Positions 35,016 to 44,164 of a stretch of DNA of 64,000 bases are shown here, in pieces. The notes under the pieces are model-generated. The model did not search any database. It was not told the origin of the DNA and saw only the letters and a list, made by a program, of their open reading frames with translations. Position 1 is the stretch's first letter. Every line of letters begins with the position of its first letter. This DNA comes from Alcanivoracaceae bacterium. Lineage in GTDB: Bacteria > Pseudomonadota > Gammaproteobacteria > Pseudomonadales > Alcanivoracaceae. The position numbers and the translations under genes were made by a program. The stretch spans positions 258,126 to 322,125 of the forward strand of contig JARGPU010000001.1 in the NCBI GenBank assembly GCA_029210325.1. The letters run 5' to 3'.

Positions 35016-35468
35016 TCAGTCGAGCACAGGCTCGATGGTCACCGGGGTCTTCAATGAGTTGGCTACAAAACAATGCTTGTGGGCGCTTTCGTGAAAACGC
35101 TTCAGGGTTGCCTCGTCCACTTCCTCTTCAAACACCACTCTCGGATGCAGTACGATGCTAGTGATTGCCATAAGCCCGTCTGCATTTTTGTCGACCTCAC
35201 CTTCGGGACGGTCGATATAACTTAACACCGTCTTTTTCGACTTCGCCGCGATGGCCAGAAAGGTCAGCATGTGACAGCTGGACGTTGCCGCAACCACCGC
35301 CTCATCCGGATTGACCCGCTGGGCACTGCCGCCATGAGTCGGCGATGCGGATGCCTGCACTACCTCACCACCCGGGAAGGTCCACTCGTGATCCCGGTTG
35401 TAATGCTCATAATCAAACTCAACCCCGCGCTGCAGATGCCAGCTGACGGTGGGCTGGAACTTACTCAT
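35016..35468 (-). CDS. OsmC/Ohr-family peroxide reductase
   Basis: A 150-residue OsmC-family protein; these reduce organic hydroperoxides with a pair of cysteines. Both conserved cysteines are present in their usual contexts, SSCHMLTFL and HKHCFVANS. Start ATG 35468 follows AAGGAGTGGACC, which favours it over longer in-frame starts. It comes after the lipase gene on the same strand and is followed by a terminator. Confidence 0.9.
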   Translation of the reverse strand: MSKFQPTVSWHLQRGVEFDYEHYNRDHEWTFPGGEVVQASASPTHGGSAQRVNPDEAVVAATSSCHMLTFLAIAAKSKKTVLSYIDRPEGEVDKNADGLMAITSIVLHPRVVFEEEVDEATLKRFHESAHKHCFVANSLKTPVTIEPVLD

Positions 35469-35539
35469 GGTCCACTCCTTCATTATCGGTCCGCGAATAC
35501 CATGATCGGATTTTCCGCAGATGGCAACCTTGTCACAGG

Positions 35540-36409
35540 TCAACCTTGCGCGGTTAATCGGGATTTTGGCTCTGCCAGACAGCGCTCGATATGGGCCAGC
35601 ACGGCAGGGCTATAAAGCAATGAGCAGTGACCCAAATACGGCACATGAATGTTCTTCGCGTTGCCCCCCAGCATGGCGCTGGAGGAGGGCACGATAAAGT
35701 TGTCAAAGTTGGAGTAGATCGAATAGAACTGGGCACCACCCGGGGTGGCTTCAAGAGCATTCAACTGATTGAGGAAATCACTGTGGTGTCGCATCTGGAA
35801 AGCGGCGCCCATAGGCGGAAACAGCGAGGCAATACGGGTGCCCACATGGGGTGAGCCCAGAGTAATAACCCGATCCAGTTTGCCGGCCAAGTCCAGATGA
35901 TGCAGGGCATAACGGGTTAACGGCCCACCCATGCTGTGGCAGACAAGATGGGCTTTTTCAGCACCGGTGGCAGCCAGAATGCGATTGACGTGGTCAGCAA
36001 CCTGCTGAGACAGCTTGCGAGCATCAATAGTCGGCGGGGTATAGCTGACCGCATAAACATTAGCCCAGCCGCGAGCCTTGAGGCGCCACTGCAGGGTCAG
36101 AAAGTTAGCTGCATTACCGCCATAACCATGCACCAGAATAATCGGGGTTTCACCCTGTACCCGAGCCCGCACCGGCGAAGCATCATGGACCAGGCGCAAC
36201 GGATAGCTGACCACCAGCAGACTGATTGCCATCCATTCCCAGAACATTCCCCACAGACCAGGGAACAGCAACACCTCACGCGCTTCTTCCGGCATCAACG
36301 TGTCGGCGAAATTGCGACGGTCGTAATACCAGGCGGTGTACATCAACAGGGTCTGTACGGCGGTAATCGCCAGTATGGTTCCCAGCAGCAGCTTAAGCAG
36401 ATATAACAT
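35540..36409 (-). CDS. Membrane-anchored lipase/esterase (alpha/beta hydrolase)
   Basis: A 289-residue lipase-like protein. One or two N-terminal hydrophobic segments (LLKLLLGTILAITAVQTLLM; MAISLLVVSYPLRL) predict inner-membrane anchoring. The hydrolase domain has the oxyanion VHGYGGNAANF, nucleophile elbow CHSMGG, GSPHVGTRIA and the catalytic-type His in YLGHCSLLYSP. It resembles triacylglycerol lipases. Lies between the other hydrolase gene and osmC. Confidence 0.88.
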   Translation of the reverse strand: MLYLLKLLLGTILAITAVQTLLMYTAWYYDRRNFADTLMPEEAREVLLFPGLWGMFWEWMAISLLVVSYPLRLVHDASPVRARVQGETPIILVHGYGGNAANFLTLQWRLKARGWANVYAVSYTPPTIDARKLSQQVADHVNRILAATGAEKAHLVCHSMGGPLTRYALHHLDLAGKLDRVITLGSPHVGTRIASLFPPMGAAFQMRHHSDFLNQLNALEATPGGAQFYSIYSNFDNFIVPSSSAMLGGNAKNIHVPYLGHCSLLYSPAVLAHIERCLAEPKSRLTAQG

Positions 36410-36497
36410 TGCAGGCCTCCCCCGAAATAGCAGCCGCAGAAACTAGGCCCATTCTGGCCGTCAGTCAAAGCCCGCCCGCCGGCCCTGAGCAATTTGG

Positions 36498-37667
36498 TCA
36501 GGCGAGGCTCTGCTTTCGCAGCCATTCGGCGCAGTGGCCGACCGCCTCGGCCAGCTTATCGTTCTGGCCAAAGTAGTAGTGGTTAGCGCCTTTGACTTCC
36601 TTGAGTTGCTTATTGTAGTGCCTGAAGGCATTAAACAGTCGGTGGGTGTGGCTCGGTGTACAGGCATCATCAGCAGTATTGCCAATCACCAGTGCCGGCA
36701 CAGTAATACGTGGCGCCGCCGTCAGGCCGTTAGCATTGGAATGGTCGAAGCTCCACTGACTCATCCAGCCACGCAAGGTGTTGAATCGGGCCAGCGCCAC
36801 CGGGCCGTTGTTGACCACCTGTGGCTCACCCAGGTAACACCAGCCCGGCTTGCGTTCATTGGCATCAATGGCTGGATCGAGCCAGCGCACGTCACACATG
36901 GTCCGATGCACAATAAAAGCAAACTCTTCCTGATGCCGGCCCGCTTGGCGAAGCTCCGCCAGCTTGTTCTGCACCCAGCCGGTAATCTTGCGATTACGGG
37001 CAATCTGCGCGGCACGAAAGCGCTCGATGAAGGCCTCGCTGTATGCCGGCTGGTTGGGGCAGGCCGGATCATAGATATCCAGCTCCCTATCCCGCACTTC
37101 CGGATTGCTTTCATCCACTACTGACGGGTCCATCCACTCGGTCAAGGTAACTGCCCGGGAAACATGGGCGGCCAACAACATGATGCCGTCCGCCGGGATC
37201 AGCTTGCGTGAGGTCAGATCGTAGGGGTCACCGGCGGGTGTGTGGGTGACCTGCGGATCCTCTGCTTCTGCCTGATAAAACATGGACAGAGAGCCACCAC
37301 CAGACCAGCCCGCCAAAATCACTTTTGTGTAGCCAAGACGCTCTTTCGCATCACGAATACAGGCACCGAGATCGGCAGCTACTTTTTCCATGATTAAAGG
37401 AGCATCCGCCCCACGATAACGGCTATTGCAATAGATCACGTGGAAGCCGGCCTTGGCCAATGCGGAGACCATGGGCAGATAGGCGCCACCGCCAACCGGG
37501 TGCATAAACACGATCACCGATTTAGAGGGGTGATCTTTTGGTTTTAGCAGATGGGCTTCCAGGGCTACCAGATCCATGGGCCCGGCATAGGTGTCCTTGA
37601 ATTCCGACTTCTCGGCAAAGGCCACCATATAAGGTATGCGGTCGTACTCGAATTTTGTCTGGCTCAT
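36498..37667 (-). CDS. Alpha/beta hydrolase of unknown substrate
   Basis: A 389-residue hydrolase. Residues around FMHPVGGGAYLPMV, nucleophile elbow AGWSGGGSLS, PALVIGNTADDACTPSH (acid) and VKGANHYYFG (His) form a plausible triad. The N-terminal FEYDRIPYMVAFAEK and the long middle insert (about 150-270) are specific to a group I cannot name. Start ATG 37667 after GGAAGAC. Twenty-four bases from the VOC gene, so the two are likely co-transcribed. Confidence 0.8.
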   Translation of the reverse strand: MSQTKFEYDRIPYMVAFAEKSEFKDTYAGPMDLVALEAHLLKPKDHPSKSVIVFMHPVGGGAYLPMVSALAKAGFHVIYCNSRYRGADAPLIMEKVAADLGACIRDAKERLGYTKVILAGWSGGGSLSMFYQAEAEDPQVTHTPAGDPYDLTSRKLIPADGIMLLAAHVSRAVTLTEWMDPSVVDESNPEVRDRELDIYDPACPNQPAYSEAFIERFRAAQIARNRKITGWVQNKLAELRQAGRHQEEFAFIVHRTMCDVRWLDPAIDANERKPGWCYLGEPQVVNNGPVALARFNTLRGWMSQWSFDHSNANGLTAAPRITVPALVIGNTADDACTPSHTHRLFNAFRHYNKQLKEVKGANHYYFGQNDKLAEAVGHCAEWLRKQSLA

Positions 37668-37691
37668 GTTGTCTTCCGGCGCGGTTTGCAA

Positions 37692-38348
37692 TCAGGCTTT
37701 GCTGTGGGTTGGGGCGTCTGCCTTCACTTTGGAGAAATCCGCCTTGCTGGTATCAAGGCCGCGCATATCCAGCGCGTCACCGAATCTTGCTTGTTTGCGT
37801 GCCCGGGTTTTCTCCGTCCAGGCCTTCATCACGTCATCCACCTGTGCCTTATCCGCCGCAACAATAGCGTCGTATTGTTTGTCCTTTATGGTGATCTCCA
37901 CCTGAATGCCGTTCGGGTCATACATATAAATAGAGTGGATAAACTGGTGATCAATTGGCCCGAAGCAAGGCCGACCGGACTTGTTGATACGCCGCCGCCA
38001 GGCTTTCAGCTCTTCCTCGGTATCCACTTCAAAAGCCAGATGGACATCGAAGCCATGCTTCGGCCGGAACATCATTTCGTCGGCATCGTCCGGGGCATCA
38101 AAAAAAGCAATAAAGTTGCCATCACCCATCTGGAAGAACAGGTGCATATAGTCCACCTTGCGCCCGGAGCCCGGCTCCTCATCGAACACCATGGCCATAG
38201 TCAGTGGCAGACCAAGCACCTCTTCATAGAACCAGCGCGTCTGCGCCGCATCGCGGCAGCGGAAGGCCATATGGTGAATATGCTTGAGTGGCTTGAGAGC
38301 CGTTGTCTGGTGATTCTGACTGGCACTAGAGTGAGGAGTATCGGTCAT
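37692..38348 (-). CDS. VOC-superfamily (glyoxalase/extradiol dioxygenase-like) protein
   Basis: A 218-residue vicinal-oxygen-chelate protein with one clear VOC domain (about 22-160): KHIHHMAFRCRDAAQTRWFYEEVLGL begins it, HGFDVHLAFEV gives a second metal-type histidine and IYMYDPNGIQVEITI the closing strand with its Glu. It could be a dioxygenase, isomerase or resistance-type protein. First gene of a leftward group ending with osmC, divergent from HMG-CoA lyase. Confidence 0.85.
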   Translation of the reverse strand: MTDTPHSSASQNHQTTALKPLKHIHHMAFRCRDAAQTRWFYEEVLGLPLTMAMVFDEEPGSGRKVDYMHLFFQMGDGNFIAFFDAPDDADEMMFRPKHGFDVHLAFEVDTEEELKAWRRRINKSGRPCFGPIDHQFIHSIYMYDPNGIQVEITIKDKQYDAIVAADKAQVDDVMKAWTEKTRARKQARFGDALDMRGLDTSKADFSKVKADAPTHSKA

Positions 38349-38362
38349 GGCAGCTATTCCAC

Positions 38363-38436
38363 ATTGCATACAATTTGTGGGATTCTAGCCATTGGCGCCG
38401 GGTTCAACAAGGATTTATGGAGCAATTGCATACAGT
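38363..38436. promoter_or_regulatory. Repeated ATTGCATACA sites between VOC and HMG-CoA lyase genes
   Basis: ATTGCATACAAT (38363-38374) and ATTGCATACAGT (38425-38436) are near-identical direct repeats 62 bases apart in the divergent promoter region. They differ by one core base from ATTGTATACAT at 34838, so they may bind the same GntR regulator. Confidence 0.5.
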
Positions 38437-38520
38437 TTGCCCCGTAGATGCATCACTACCGGATGAGTGGCACACTTTCCATCCGCCGATATATCGCCAG
38501 CCAGCAAAAGACCCCAAAGC

Positions 38521-39444
38521 ATGAAAGAAAAAATCATCATCAATGAAGTCGGCTTGCGCGATGGCCTGCAGAATCAGCCCCAGCATGTTGCCACCGAAGA
38601 CAAGGTGCGCATGGCCGAGTTGCTAGTGGATGCCGGCGTACGTTGGCTTGAGCCAGTCAGCTTTGTCAGCCCAAAAGCGGTACCGCAAATGGCCGACGCG
38701 GCGGAGCTAACGCGCCGGCTGCCCCAGGGCGATGACCTGCACTACACCGCACTGGTACCTAACCTGCGCGGTTACCAGCTGGCCCGTGACAACGGATACC
38801 GCACGGTGGCGCTGGTCCTGTCGACTACCGACAGCTTCAACCAGCGCAACCTGAACATGACACTGGCTCAAGCCATCAATAGCTGCCGGTCCATTATCGA
38901 GGCCGCGCGGACGGACGGCATCGCCACACGCACCTATATTTCCGGCGCCTTCAGCTGCCCCTATGACGGCACCACTCCGGTGGATGTGACGCTGAGTTTG
39001 AGCCAGCAGATGATTGACGCTGGCAGTGAAGAGATAGCCATTGCCGACACCATCGGCGCCGGCAATCCACAGCAAATGAAAGACATCATGGCACCGCTAA
39101 TCCAGCAATATGGCGCCGAGCGCTTTTTCGTTCACTTGCATGACACCCGCGGGCTGGCCACGGCCATGGCTTGGGCAGCCTGTGACCTTGGGGTGCGAAA
39201 ATTCGATGCCTCCGTCGGCGGACTGGGCGGCTGCCCGTTTGCCCCGGGAGCCACCGGCAATGTGGCCAGCGAAGATCTGGTCTACTTGTTTGAGGCGGCT
39301 GGCCTGGATACAGGTATCGATATTCAGGCACTGCGTCAGGTAATCGAGCTGGCCGCCCGGGCCACGGGGCGCGAACTGGGCGGCAGGATTATTCACTGGA
39401 TCAAATCCCAGGAAGCGCGGGGGCGCCCTTGCGATCTGGTTTAG
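38521..39444 (+). CDS. mvaB: Hydroxymethylglutaryl-CoA lyase
   Basis: Splits HMG-CoA to acetoacetate and acetyl-CoA, the last step of leucine and some branched acid breakdown. The 307 residues form the DRE-TIM barrel: NEVGLRDGLQNQ at the start (catalytic Arg/Asp), the metal histidines in HLHDTRGLA and the signature GGLGGCPFAPGATGNVA with its active-site cysteine. Start ATG 38521; the longer frame is unsupported. No other leucine-pathway genes (methylcrotonyl-CoA carboxylase) are in view. Confidence 0.93.
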   Translation: MKEKIIINEVGLRDGLQNQPQHVATEDKVRMAELLVDAGVRWLEPVSFVSPKAVPQMADAAELTRRLPQGDDLHYTALVPNLRGYQLARDNGYRTVALVLSTTDSFNQRNLNMTLAQAINSCRSIIEAARTDGIATRTYISGAFSCPYDGTTPVDVTLSLSQQMIDAGSEEIAIADTIGAGNPQQMKDIMAPLIQQYGAERFFVHLHDTRGLATAMAWAACDLGVRKFDASVGGLGGCPFAPGATGNVASEDLVYLFEAAGLDTGIDIQALRQVIELAARATGRELGGRIIHWIKSQEARGRPCDLV

Positions 39445-39512
39445 CCAACTACTCGAAATGAAACGCCGCTAGATCCGTACTCCGTAGAGACTGATCTAGC
39501 CGGATTTCTTCC

Positions 39513-40454
39513 TCAGGCATTCCCCTGCAACCCGTGGAAAAAGATGAAGTAGGCCACCAGCCCAAGAATCACCCACTTCAGTACGTAGTACAGAGTGCGG
39601 TTGGTCTTTTTCAGATTCTTGGTCTGAATGCGGACCAGGTAGATATAGCTGAATAGCTTGTTCAGAACGCCCAGTTTCTCACTGTCATCATTCTGCGAAG
39701 CAGACGCAGCCACGGCTATTTTCTTGAAGAACCGGTTAACTACTGCAGCGAATTTCCACTTGAACGGTCGCTCCACGTCGCAGAACAGGATAATCCGGTT
39801 CTCGTCGGTACGGTTGTGGGCGGAGTGAATAAAGGTTTCGTCGAACACCACACCTTCGCCATCGCGCCAGGAGTAGTTCTCGCCATCGACATTAATAAAG
39901 CACTCATCGTTATTCGGCGTGATCAGGCCAAGATGGTAGCGCAGAGACCCACCAAAGGGGTCACGATGGGCCGTCAAACGACCGCCCGGTGGCAACATGG
40001 CAAACATGGCGGCGTTGAGGCTCGGAATCCTGTTAACCAGCTCAACTGTTTTCGGGCATAGCTGCTCAGCGGAAGGCAGCATGTCGCCATACCATTTCAA
40101 ATAGAAGCGCTTCCAGCCGGATTTGAAAAACGAGTGAAAGGCGAGGTCGGTATGACCATTGGCAGCGCGGATACGGCCCTCGTCAAACAACCCAGCGGCC
40201 TCGTCACGGATAGTTTCCCAGTTATCCTGTAACAGCTTCAAATCAGGAAAATGCTCAAGGGAGATATACGGCGTATTAGGTACCGCCGAGGTGGCATAGG
40301 CAAAGCAGTTATACGGCGCCATGATGGTTGAGTGATCCAGCAACTGGCGAGAAAACTTGTGCCGCACCTTGCCGCGAAAATGAACATAGGTGCCGGTGGC
40401 AACAAATACATACAACACCAGAAACTTGGGTGCCAACAAGGCCATCAGATCCAT
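39513..40454 (-). CDS. LpxO-like lipid A hydroxylase (aspartyl/asparaginyl beta-hydroxylase family)
   Basis: Fe(II)/2-oxoglutarate dioxygenase of about 313 residues. The iron ligands are seen in AHRDPFGGSLRYHLGL (HxD) and FDETFIHSAHN (His). An N-terminal and a C-terminal hydrophobic segment predict membrane association, as in LpxO, which 2-hydroxylates lipid A acyl chains. TIMAPYNCFAY resembles LpxO proteins. ATG 40454 chosen; ATG 40445 also possible. Converges on mvaB with a weak inverted repeat between them. Confidence 0.88.
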   Translation of the reverse strand: MDLMALLAPKFLVLYVFVATGTYVHFRGKVRHKFSRQLLDHSTIMAPYNCFAYATSAVPNTPYISLEHFPDLKLLQDNWETIRDEAAGLFDEGRIRAANGHTDLAFHSFFKSGWKRFYLKWYGDMLPSAEQLCPKTVELVNRIPSLNAAMFAMLPPGGRLTAHRDPFGGSLRYHLGLITPNNDECFINVDGENYSWRDGEGVVFDETFIHSAHNRTDENRIILFCDVERPFKWKFAAVVNRFFKKIAVAASASQNDDSEKLGVLNKLFSYIYLVRIQTKNLKKTNRTLYYVLKWVILGLVAYFIFFHGLQGNA

Positions 40455-40566
40455 TATCTCTATCCCGTCGTCAATCCGGTCTACTGACCATAGCAATATC
40501 TCAAGGCGATGATTTTACGGTAGATAGCAGTGTGGTGCAGCCTTTTCCGGCCCGTTCATCGGTAGG

Positions 40567-41004
40567 TCAGCGCTGTTTTTCGAGTGTCCGGATACGCTGT
40601 TTAACTAGTGATAGCTCCTTGCTGAGTGACTTACGGAATGAGGAAGCCAGCGCTTGATTGCCTACATCTCGCTGCAACCCGTCGCGGCGTATTTCCAACC
40701 TGCGAAGAGTCATGCGTTGACCAAAGGTAAGCCCCGGGGAGGATTTTGCAGAGCGCTGCTTTACCGCCGGGGCATCGGCAATCCGCGCCATGGCATCGAC
40801 CCGACGCTGCAGCTCGACACCTCCATCATCACTACCGATAACACCAATCTCCGGTAGCTCTAGCGGCTCGCTGTGCGAATCGCAGGGTCGGTTGGCAAAC
40901 AGAGGGACTCCGTCCATACCCTGACATCGGTAAAGAGTTTCAGCGCCCAGTGGGGCAAATGATGACAGAACAAGAAATACAGCAATGATGGGATATCGAG
41001 TCAT
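40567..41004 (-). CDS. Exported DUF4124-like protein
   Basis: A 145-residue exported protein: signal peptide (MTRYPIIAVFLVLSSFAPLGA) followed by a DUF4124-type segment, ETLYRCQGMDGVPLFANRPC, and a basic C-terminal part with heptad-like character (RMTLRRLEIRRDGLQ; ELSLVKQRIRTLEKQ). The function is unknown. Confidence 0.75.
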   Translation of the reverse strand: MTRYPIIAVFLVLSSFAPLGAETLYRCQGMDGVPLFANRPCDSHSEPLELPEIGVIGSDDGGVELQRRVDAMARIADAPAVKQRSAKSSPGLTFGQRMTLRRLEIRRDGLQRDVGNQALASSFRKSLSKELSLVKQRIRTLEKQR

Positions 41005-41105
41005 GACCAGTCCCTCTGGATAGAGGCGATCATGCTCCGCAAAAATGGGCGATAGCGCGATGTCCGGGCACGTCAGTTGCTGTCAGCGTGGGCTGGACCA
41101 GCCTG

Positions 41106-41492
41106 TCAGTTTTCGGCCCCGGCGTCTGACGGCATCACCAGTCGGCACCAGCTGACACCAATAATAATGCCAATCAACGCGCCACCACCATTAGCCGCCA
41201 GATCCAACCATTCCATGGAGCGGGTGGCGGTTAGATAACCCTGAGCGAGCTCCGCCAGGCCGCCACTCAAGGTGGCGATCAGCCACAGCAGCCACGGTGG
41301 TGACTGGCGCCAGCCCAGCGCGAGCAACAACGCCACGGTGAGGTAACCAAGAAAGTGGCCAATCTTGTCGTTAATCCAGGGCATATCAAATTGGCGTAGT
41401 TCATCTGCCGGCCACAAACTACCAATCCAGATCAGTGCGATAGCCAGCACCGCCAATAGCCGCCAGAGGGTTCTCCAATGTGTTCTCGTCAT
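41106..41492 (-). CDS. VanZ-like family membrane protein
   Basis: A 128-residue protein with four predicted transmembrane helices and VanZ-like features: SLWPADELRQFDMPWINDKIGHFLGYLTVALL and the later GGLAELAQGYLTATRSMEWLDLAANGGGALIG. Role unknown in Gram-negatives. Its start shares one base with the stop of the MFS-acyltransferase fusion gene (TGATG). Confidence 0.85.
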   Translation of the reverse strand: MTRTHWRTLWRLLAVLAIALIWIGSLWPADELRQFDMPWINDKIGHFLGYLTVALLLALGWRQSPPWLLWLIATLSGGLAELAQGYLTATRSMEWLDLAANGGGALIGIIIGVSWCRLVMPSDAGAEN

Positions 41493-43366
41493 CAGGCGGC
41501 ATCCCCGCGCAAAGCCTGAACCCGCTGACGCAGATCGGCGGCGCTGACGTGGTCGGCCGGCACCGGCGCGCCAACGACCAAGGACACCCGCGACCAGAAT
41601 CGTCGCGGCGGCTTGCTCAACGCCTTACCATCCTTGTGACTGAATACGCTGCCCCACAGACCCTGCAATGCCATCGGGATCACCGGTACCGGGTTACTGG
41701 CGATGATTTTCTCAATGCCATTTTTAAACTCATCAATCTCTCCATCGCTGGTCAATTTACCCTCAGGAAAGATACAGACGACTTCTCCGGCATCAAGTTC
41801 CTCTTTCACCCGTTCAAACGCGCGGGTGTAGATCTCCGGATTCCGGGTTTTCGAATCAATCGGAATGGTCTTGCCGGTGCGGAAGATATAGTTCAGAACC
41901 GGCAAATCGTAAATCGGCTTGAACATAACAAAGCGCACCGGGCGGCGGATGGCGCCGGCCAGCAGTAGGGCATCGACATAGCTGACATGGTTGCAAACCA
42001 GCACACAGGGGCCGTCATCGGGGATCTGCTCCAGGCCTTGCAACTTGACCCGGTACAACGTGCGGGTCAGAAGCCAGATAATCAGGCGAATAACGAACTC
42101 CGGCACCAGTGTGTAGATAAAGCAGGCGACCAACACATTGGCCAACGCCAGGATCAGGAAGAACTGTGGAATGGTCACATTGAGCACGCCAACCAGCACG
42201 ATGGCAGTGGCAGCAGATAGCACCATCAGCAAAGCATTAAGAATATTGTTGGCGGCAATAATTCGCGACAGGTGCTGGGGGTTGGAACGGGACTGGACAA
42301 TGGCAAACAGCGGCACGATATAGAAGCCACCAAACACACCGATACCAAGCAGATCGATCATTACCCGTATGCCGGCCGGCTCCGCTAGCAAGGCGGCGAT
42401 ATCTACCTGATCCATGCCAGCCATGCCCTGATAGGAGAAGAACAGATCGATACCAAACAGGGACAAACCGATTGAACCGATCGGCACCAGTCCCAGCTCA
42501 ACCCGGCGACCAGAGAATTTTTCACACAGGAATGAGCCAACACCGATACCAATGGAAAAGGTCGCCAGGAGCAGGGCATATAGCCCCTCAGTCCCATTCA
42601 GGTAATCATCAACATAGACCTTCAGCTGGGTGGTATAGGCCGCGCCGAGAAACCAGAACCAGGAAATGCCCAGTACGCTCATCCACACCGAACGCACTTC
42701 CTTTGCAGAACGCAGGATATCCAGAGTTTCGGAAAACAGGTTCCAGTTCATTTTCAGGGAGGGGTCCGCCGGCGGCGCCGAAGGAATTTGCCGGGCAGCA
42801 AAATAGCCGAGCACCGCAAGGGCGATGACTGCTAGCGGCGCCAGCCACTCCGGGGTGCCCTCCATTTTCAGGATAACCCCGGAAATCGAGCCAAGCAGAA
42901 TGGCCAGGAAGGTGCCCATTTCCACCAGCGCATTACCGGATACCAGCTCCTCCTGTTTCAGGTGCTGGGGAATGATCGAATACTTGATCGGACCGAAGAA
43001 TGTGGACTGCAACCCCATACAGAACAGCACCGCGAGCAGAAAGTACACCGCATCGAAGAAGAAGCCGGCAGCACCAACACCCATGATCAGGATCTCGACA
43101 AACTTGATCCGTCGCACCAGCATGGATTTTTCATACTTATCGGCAATTTGGCCGGCCAGCGCCGAGAACAAAAAAAACGGTACGATAAACAGCGCAAGAC
43201 CAACATTATTTAGCGTATTGACGCTGGTACCGGCCACCACTCCTGAGGCAATCAGAAGAATCAGTGCCTGGCGGAAAACATTGTCATTGAAGGCCCCGAG
43301 AAACTGGGTAGCAAAGAAGGGGCCAAAACGACGGGAGGCCAGCAATTGGGACAGGCTTCGTTTCAT
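41492..43366 (-). CDS. MFS transporter - PlsC acyltransferase fusion (LplT-Aas-like)
   Basis: A 624-residue inner-membrane fusion. Residues 1-400 are a 12-helix MFS domain (FFATQFLGAFNDNVFRQALILL at the start, as in lysophospholipid transporter LplT); residues 420-610 are a PlsC-type acyltransferase with NHVSYVDALLLAG (HX4D) and FPEGKLTSDG. The combination suggests uptake and reacylation of lysophospholipids. The acyl-ACP synthetase domain of the larger three-part fusion is absent. Likely start is ATG 43366. Confidence 0.9.
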   Translation of the reverse strand: MKRSLSQLLASRRFGPFFATQFLGAFNDNVFRQALILLIASGVVAGTSVNTLNNVGLALFIVPFFLFSALAGQIADKYEKSMLVRRIKFVEILIMGVGAAGFFFDAVYFLLAVLFCMGLQSTFFGPIKYSIIPQHLKQEELVSGNALVEMGTFLAILLGSISGVILKMEGTPEWLAPLAVIALAVLGYFAARQIPSAPPADPSLKMNWNLFSETLDILRSAKEVRSVWMSVLGISWFWFLGAAYTTQLKVYVDDYLNGTEGLYALLLATFSIGIGVGSFLCEKFSGRRVELGLVPIGSIGLSLFGIDLFFSYQGMAGMDQVDIAALLAEPAGIRVMIDLLGIGVFGGFYIVPLFAIVQSRSNPQHLSRIIAANNILNALLMVLSAATAIVLVGVLNVTIPQFFLILALANVLVACFIYTLVPEFVIRLIIWLLTRTLYRVKLQGLEQIPDDGPCVLVCNHVSYVDALLLAGAIRRPVRFVMFKPIYDLPVLNYIFRTGKTIPIDSKTRNPEIYTRAFERVKEELDAGEVVCIFPEGKLTSDGEIDEFKNGIEKIIASNPVPVIPMALQGLWGSVFSHKDGKALSKPPRRFWSRVSLVVGAPVPADHVSAADLRQRVQALRGDAA

Positions 43367-43481
43367 AACGGGATCCTCAAGCGGCTAGCCAGCCAGCGAA
43401 ATAATAGCTAACGAGAGACTCTACCAGAGCTTTTTCACAAACACTGCTGACCACATCGAGTTTGCCGGTAACGGGCAAAAG

Positions 43482-44084
43482 TCAGTTGCGCGGCCGCAGG
43501 ACCCTGGCCGGGTTACCGGCCACCAGCATGCCGGCAGGGACATCCCGGGTAACCACCGAGCCCATGCCGATCACTGCGCCATCGCCTATGGTCACACCAT
43601 CAACAATACCAACATTGGCGCCAACCCAGACATCGCAACCAATGCGAATGCCCGAGGACGAGACCGCCTGCTCGCGGATCAGCCGATCCACAGCCATACC
43701 ATGGTTGAAGGCATAAAGAGTGCAGCGTGCGGCGATACGGGTGTGATCACCGATGTCGATACCAGCACGGCCACCGTCGAGAGTGACGCCGTGGTTAATG
43801 CTGACATGGTCGCCGATCCGGATTGGCCCATGGAGAAAGCAGTCAGCCGCAATTTGGCTGCCATTGCCAACGATGATGTCACGGCCCGGCTCGGCAAACA
43901 GTTTTGCCTCCGGGGCGACAAAACAGCCTGCGCCAAAACGAACCGTCTCCATGGCCATCAAGCTCTGCTGCAGTTGCTGCTGCCAGGCTTCGGCCCACTC
44001 ACGCTGGGCCGGTTTCAGGGAGTGGTAAAGCCACGGCATATAGCTGAGGCGCTGCTTGTGTTGCTGGCGATATTGGTCGGTCAT
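43482..44084 (-). CDS. Sugar O-acetyltransferase (hexapeptide repeat)
   Basis: A 200-residue trimeric left-handed beta-helix acetyltransferase of the maltose/galactoside acetyltransferase group. Typical elements are SINHGVTLDGG, YAFNHGM with the catalytic histidine, IRIGCDVWVGANVGIVDGVTIGDGAVIGMGSVVTRDVP and VAGNPARVLRP. The acceptor is unknown. Confidence 0.9.
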   Translation of the reverse strand: MTDQYRQQHKQRLSYMPWLYHSLKPAQREWAEAWQQQLQQSLMAMETVRFGAGCFVAPEAKLFAEPGRDIIVGNGSQIAADCFLHGPIRIGDHVSINHGVTLDGGRAGIDIGDHTRIAARCTLYAFNHGMAVDRLIREQAVSSSGIRIGCDVWVGANVGIVDGVTIGDGAVIGMGSVVTRDVPAGMLVAGNPARVLRPRN

Positions 44085-44164
44085 CTCGGGCCGTGCGGTT
44101 TCATGCGGGAGGCGGATACCTTAGCATCCCTGTCACATTCACATAAAAAGAAACAGGAGGTCAT

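Noticed and set aside
37551-38447. Open rightward frame of about 298 codons
   Set aside because: Antisense to the hydrolase and VOC genes, both with recognisable active-site motifs; no ribosome site or family features.
39468-39500. GCTAGATC inverted repeat after mvaB as a terminator
   Set aside because: Only eight paired bases with a 17-base loop and no T run; too weak to call.
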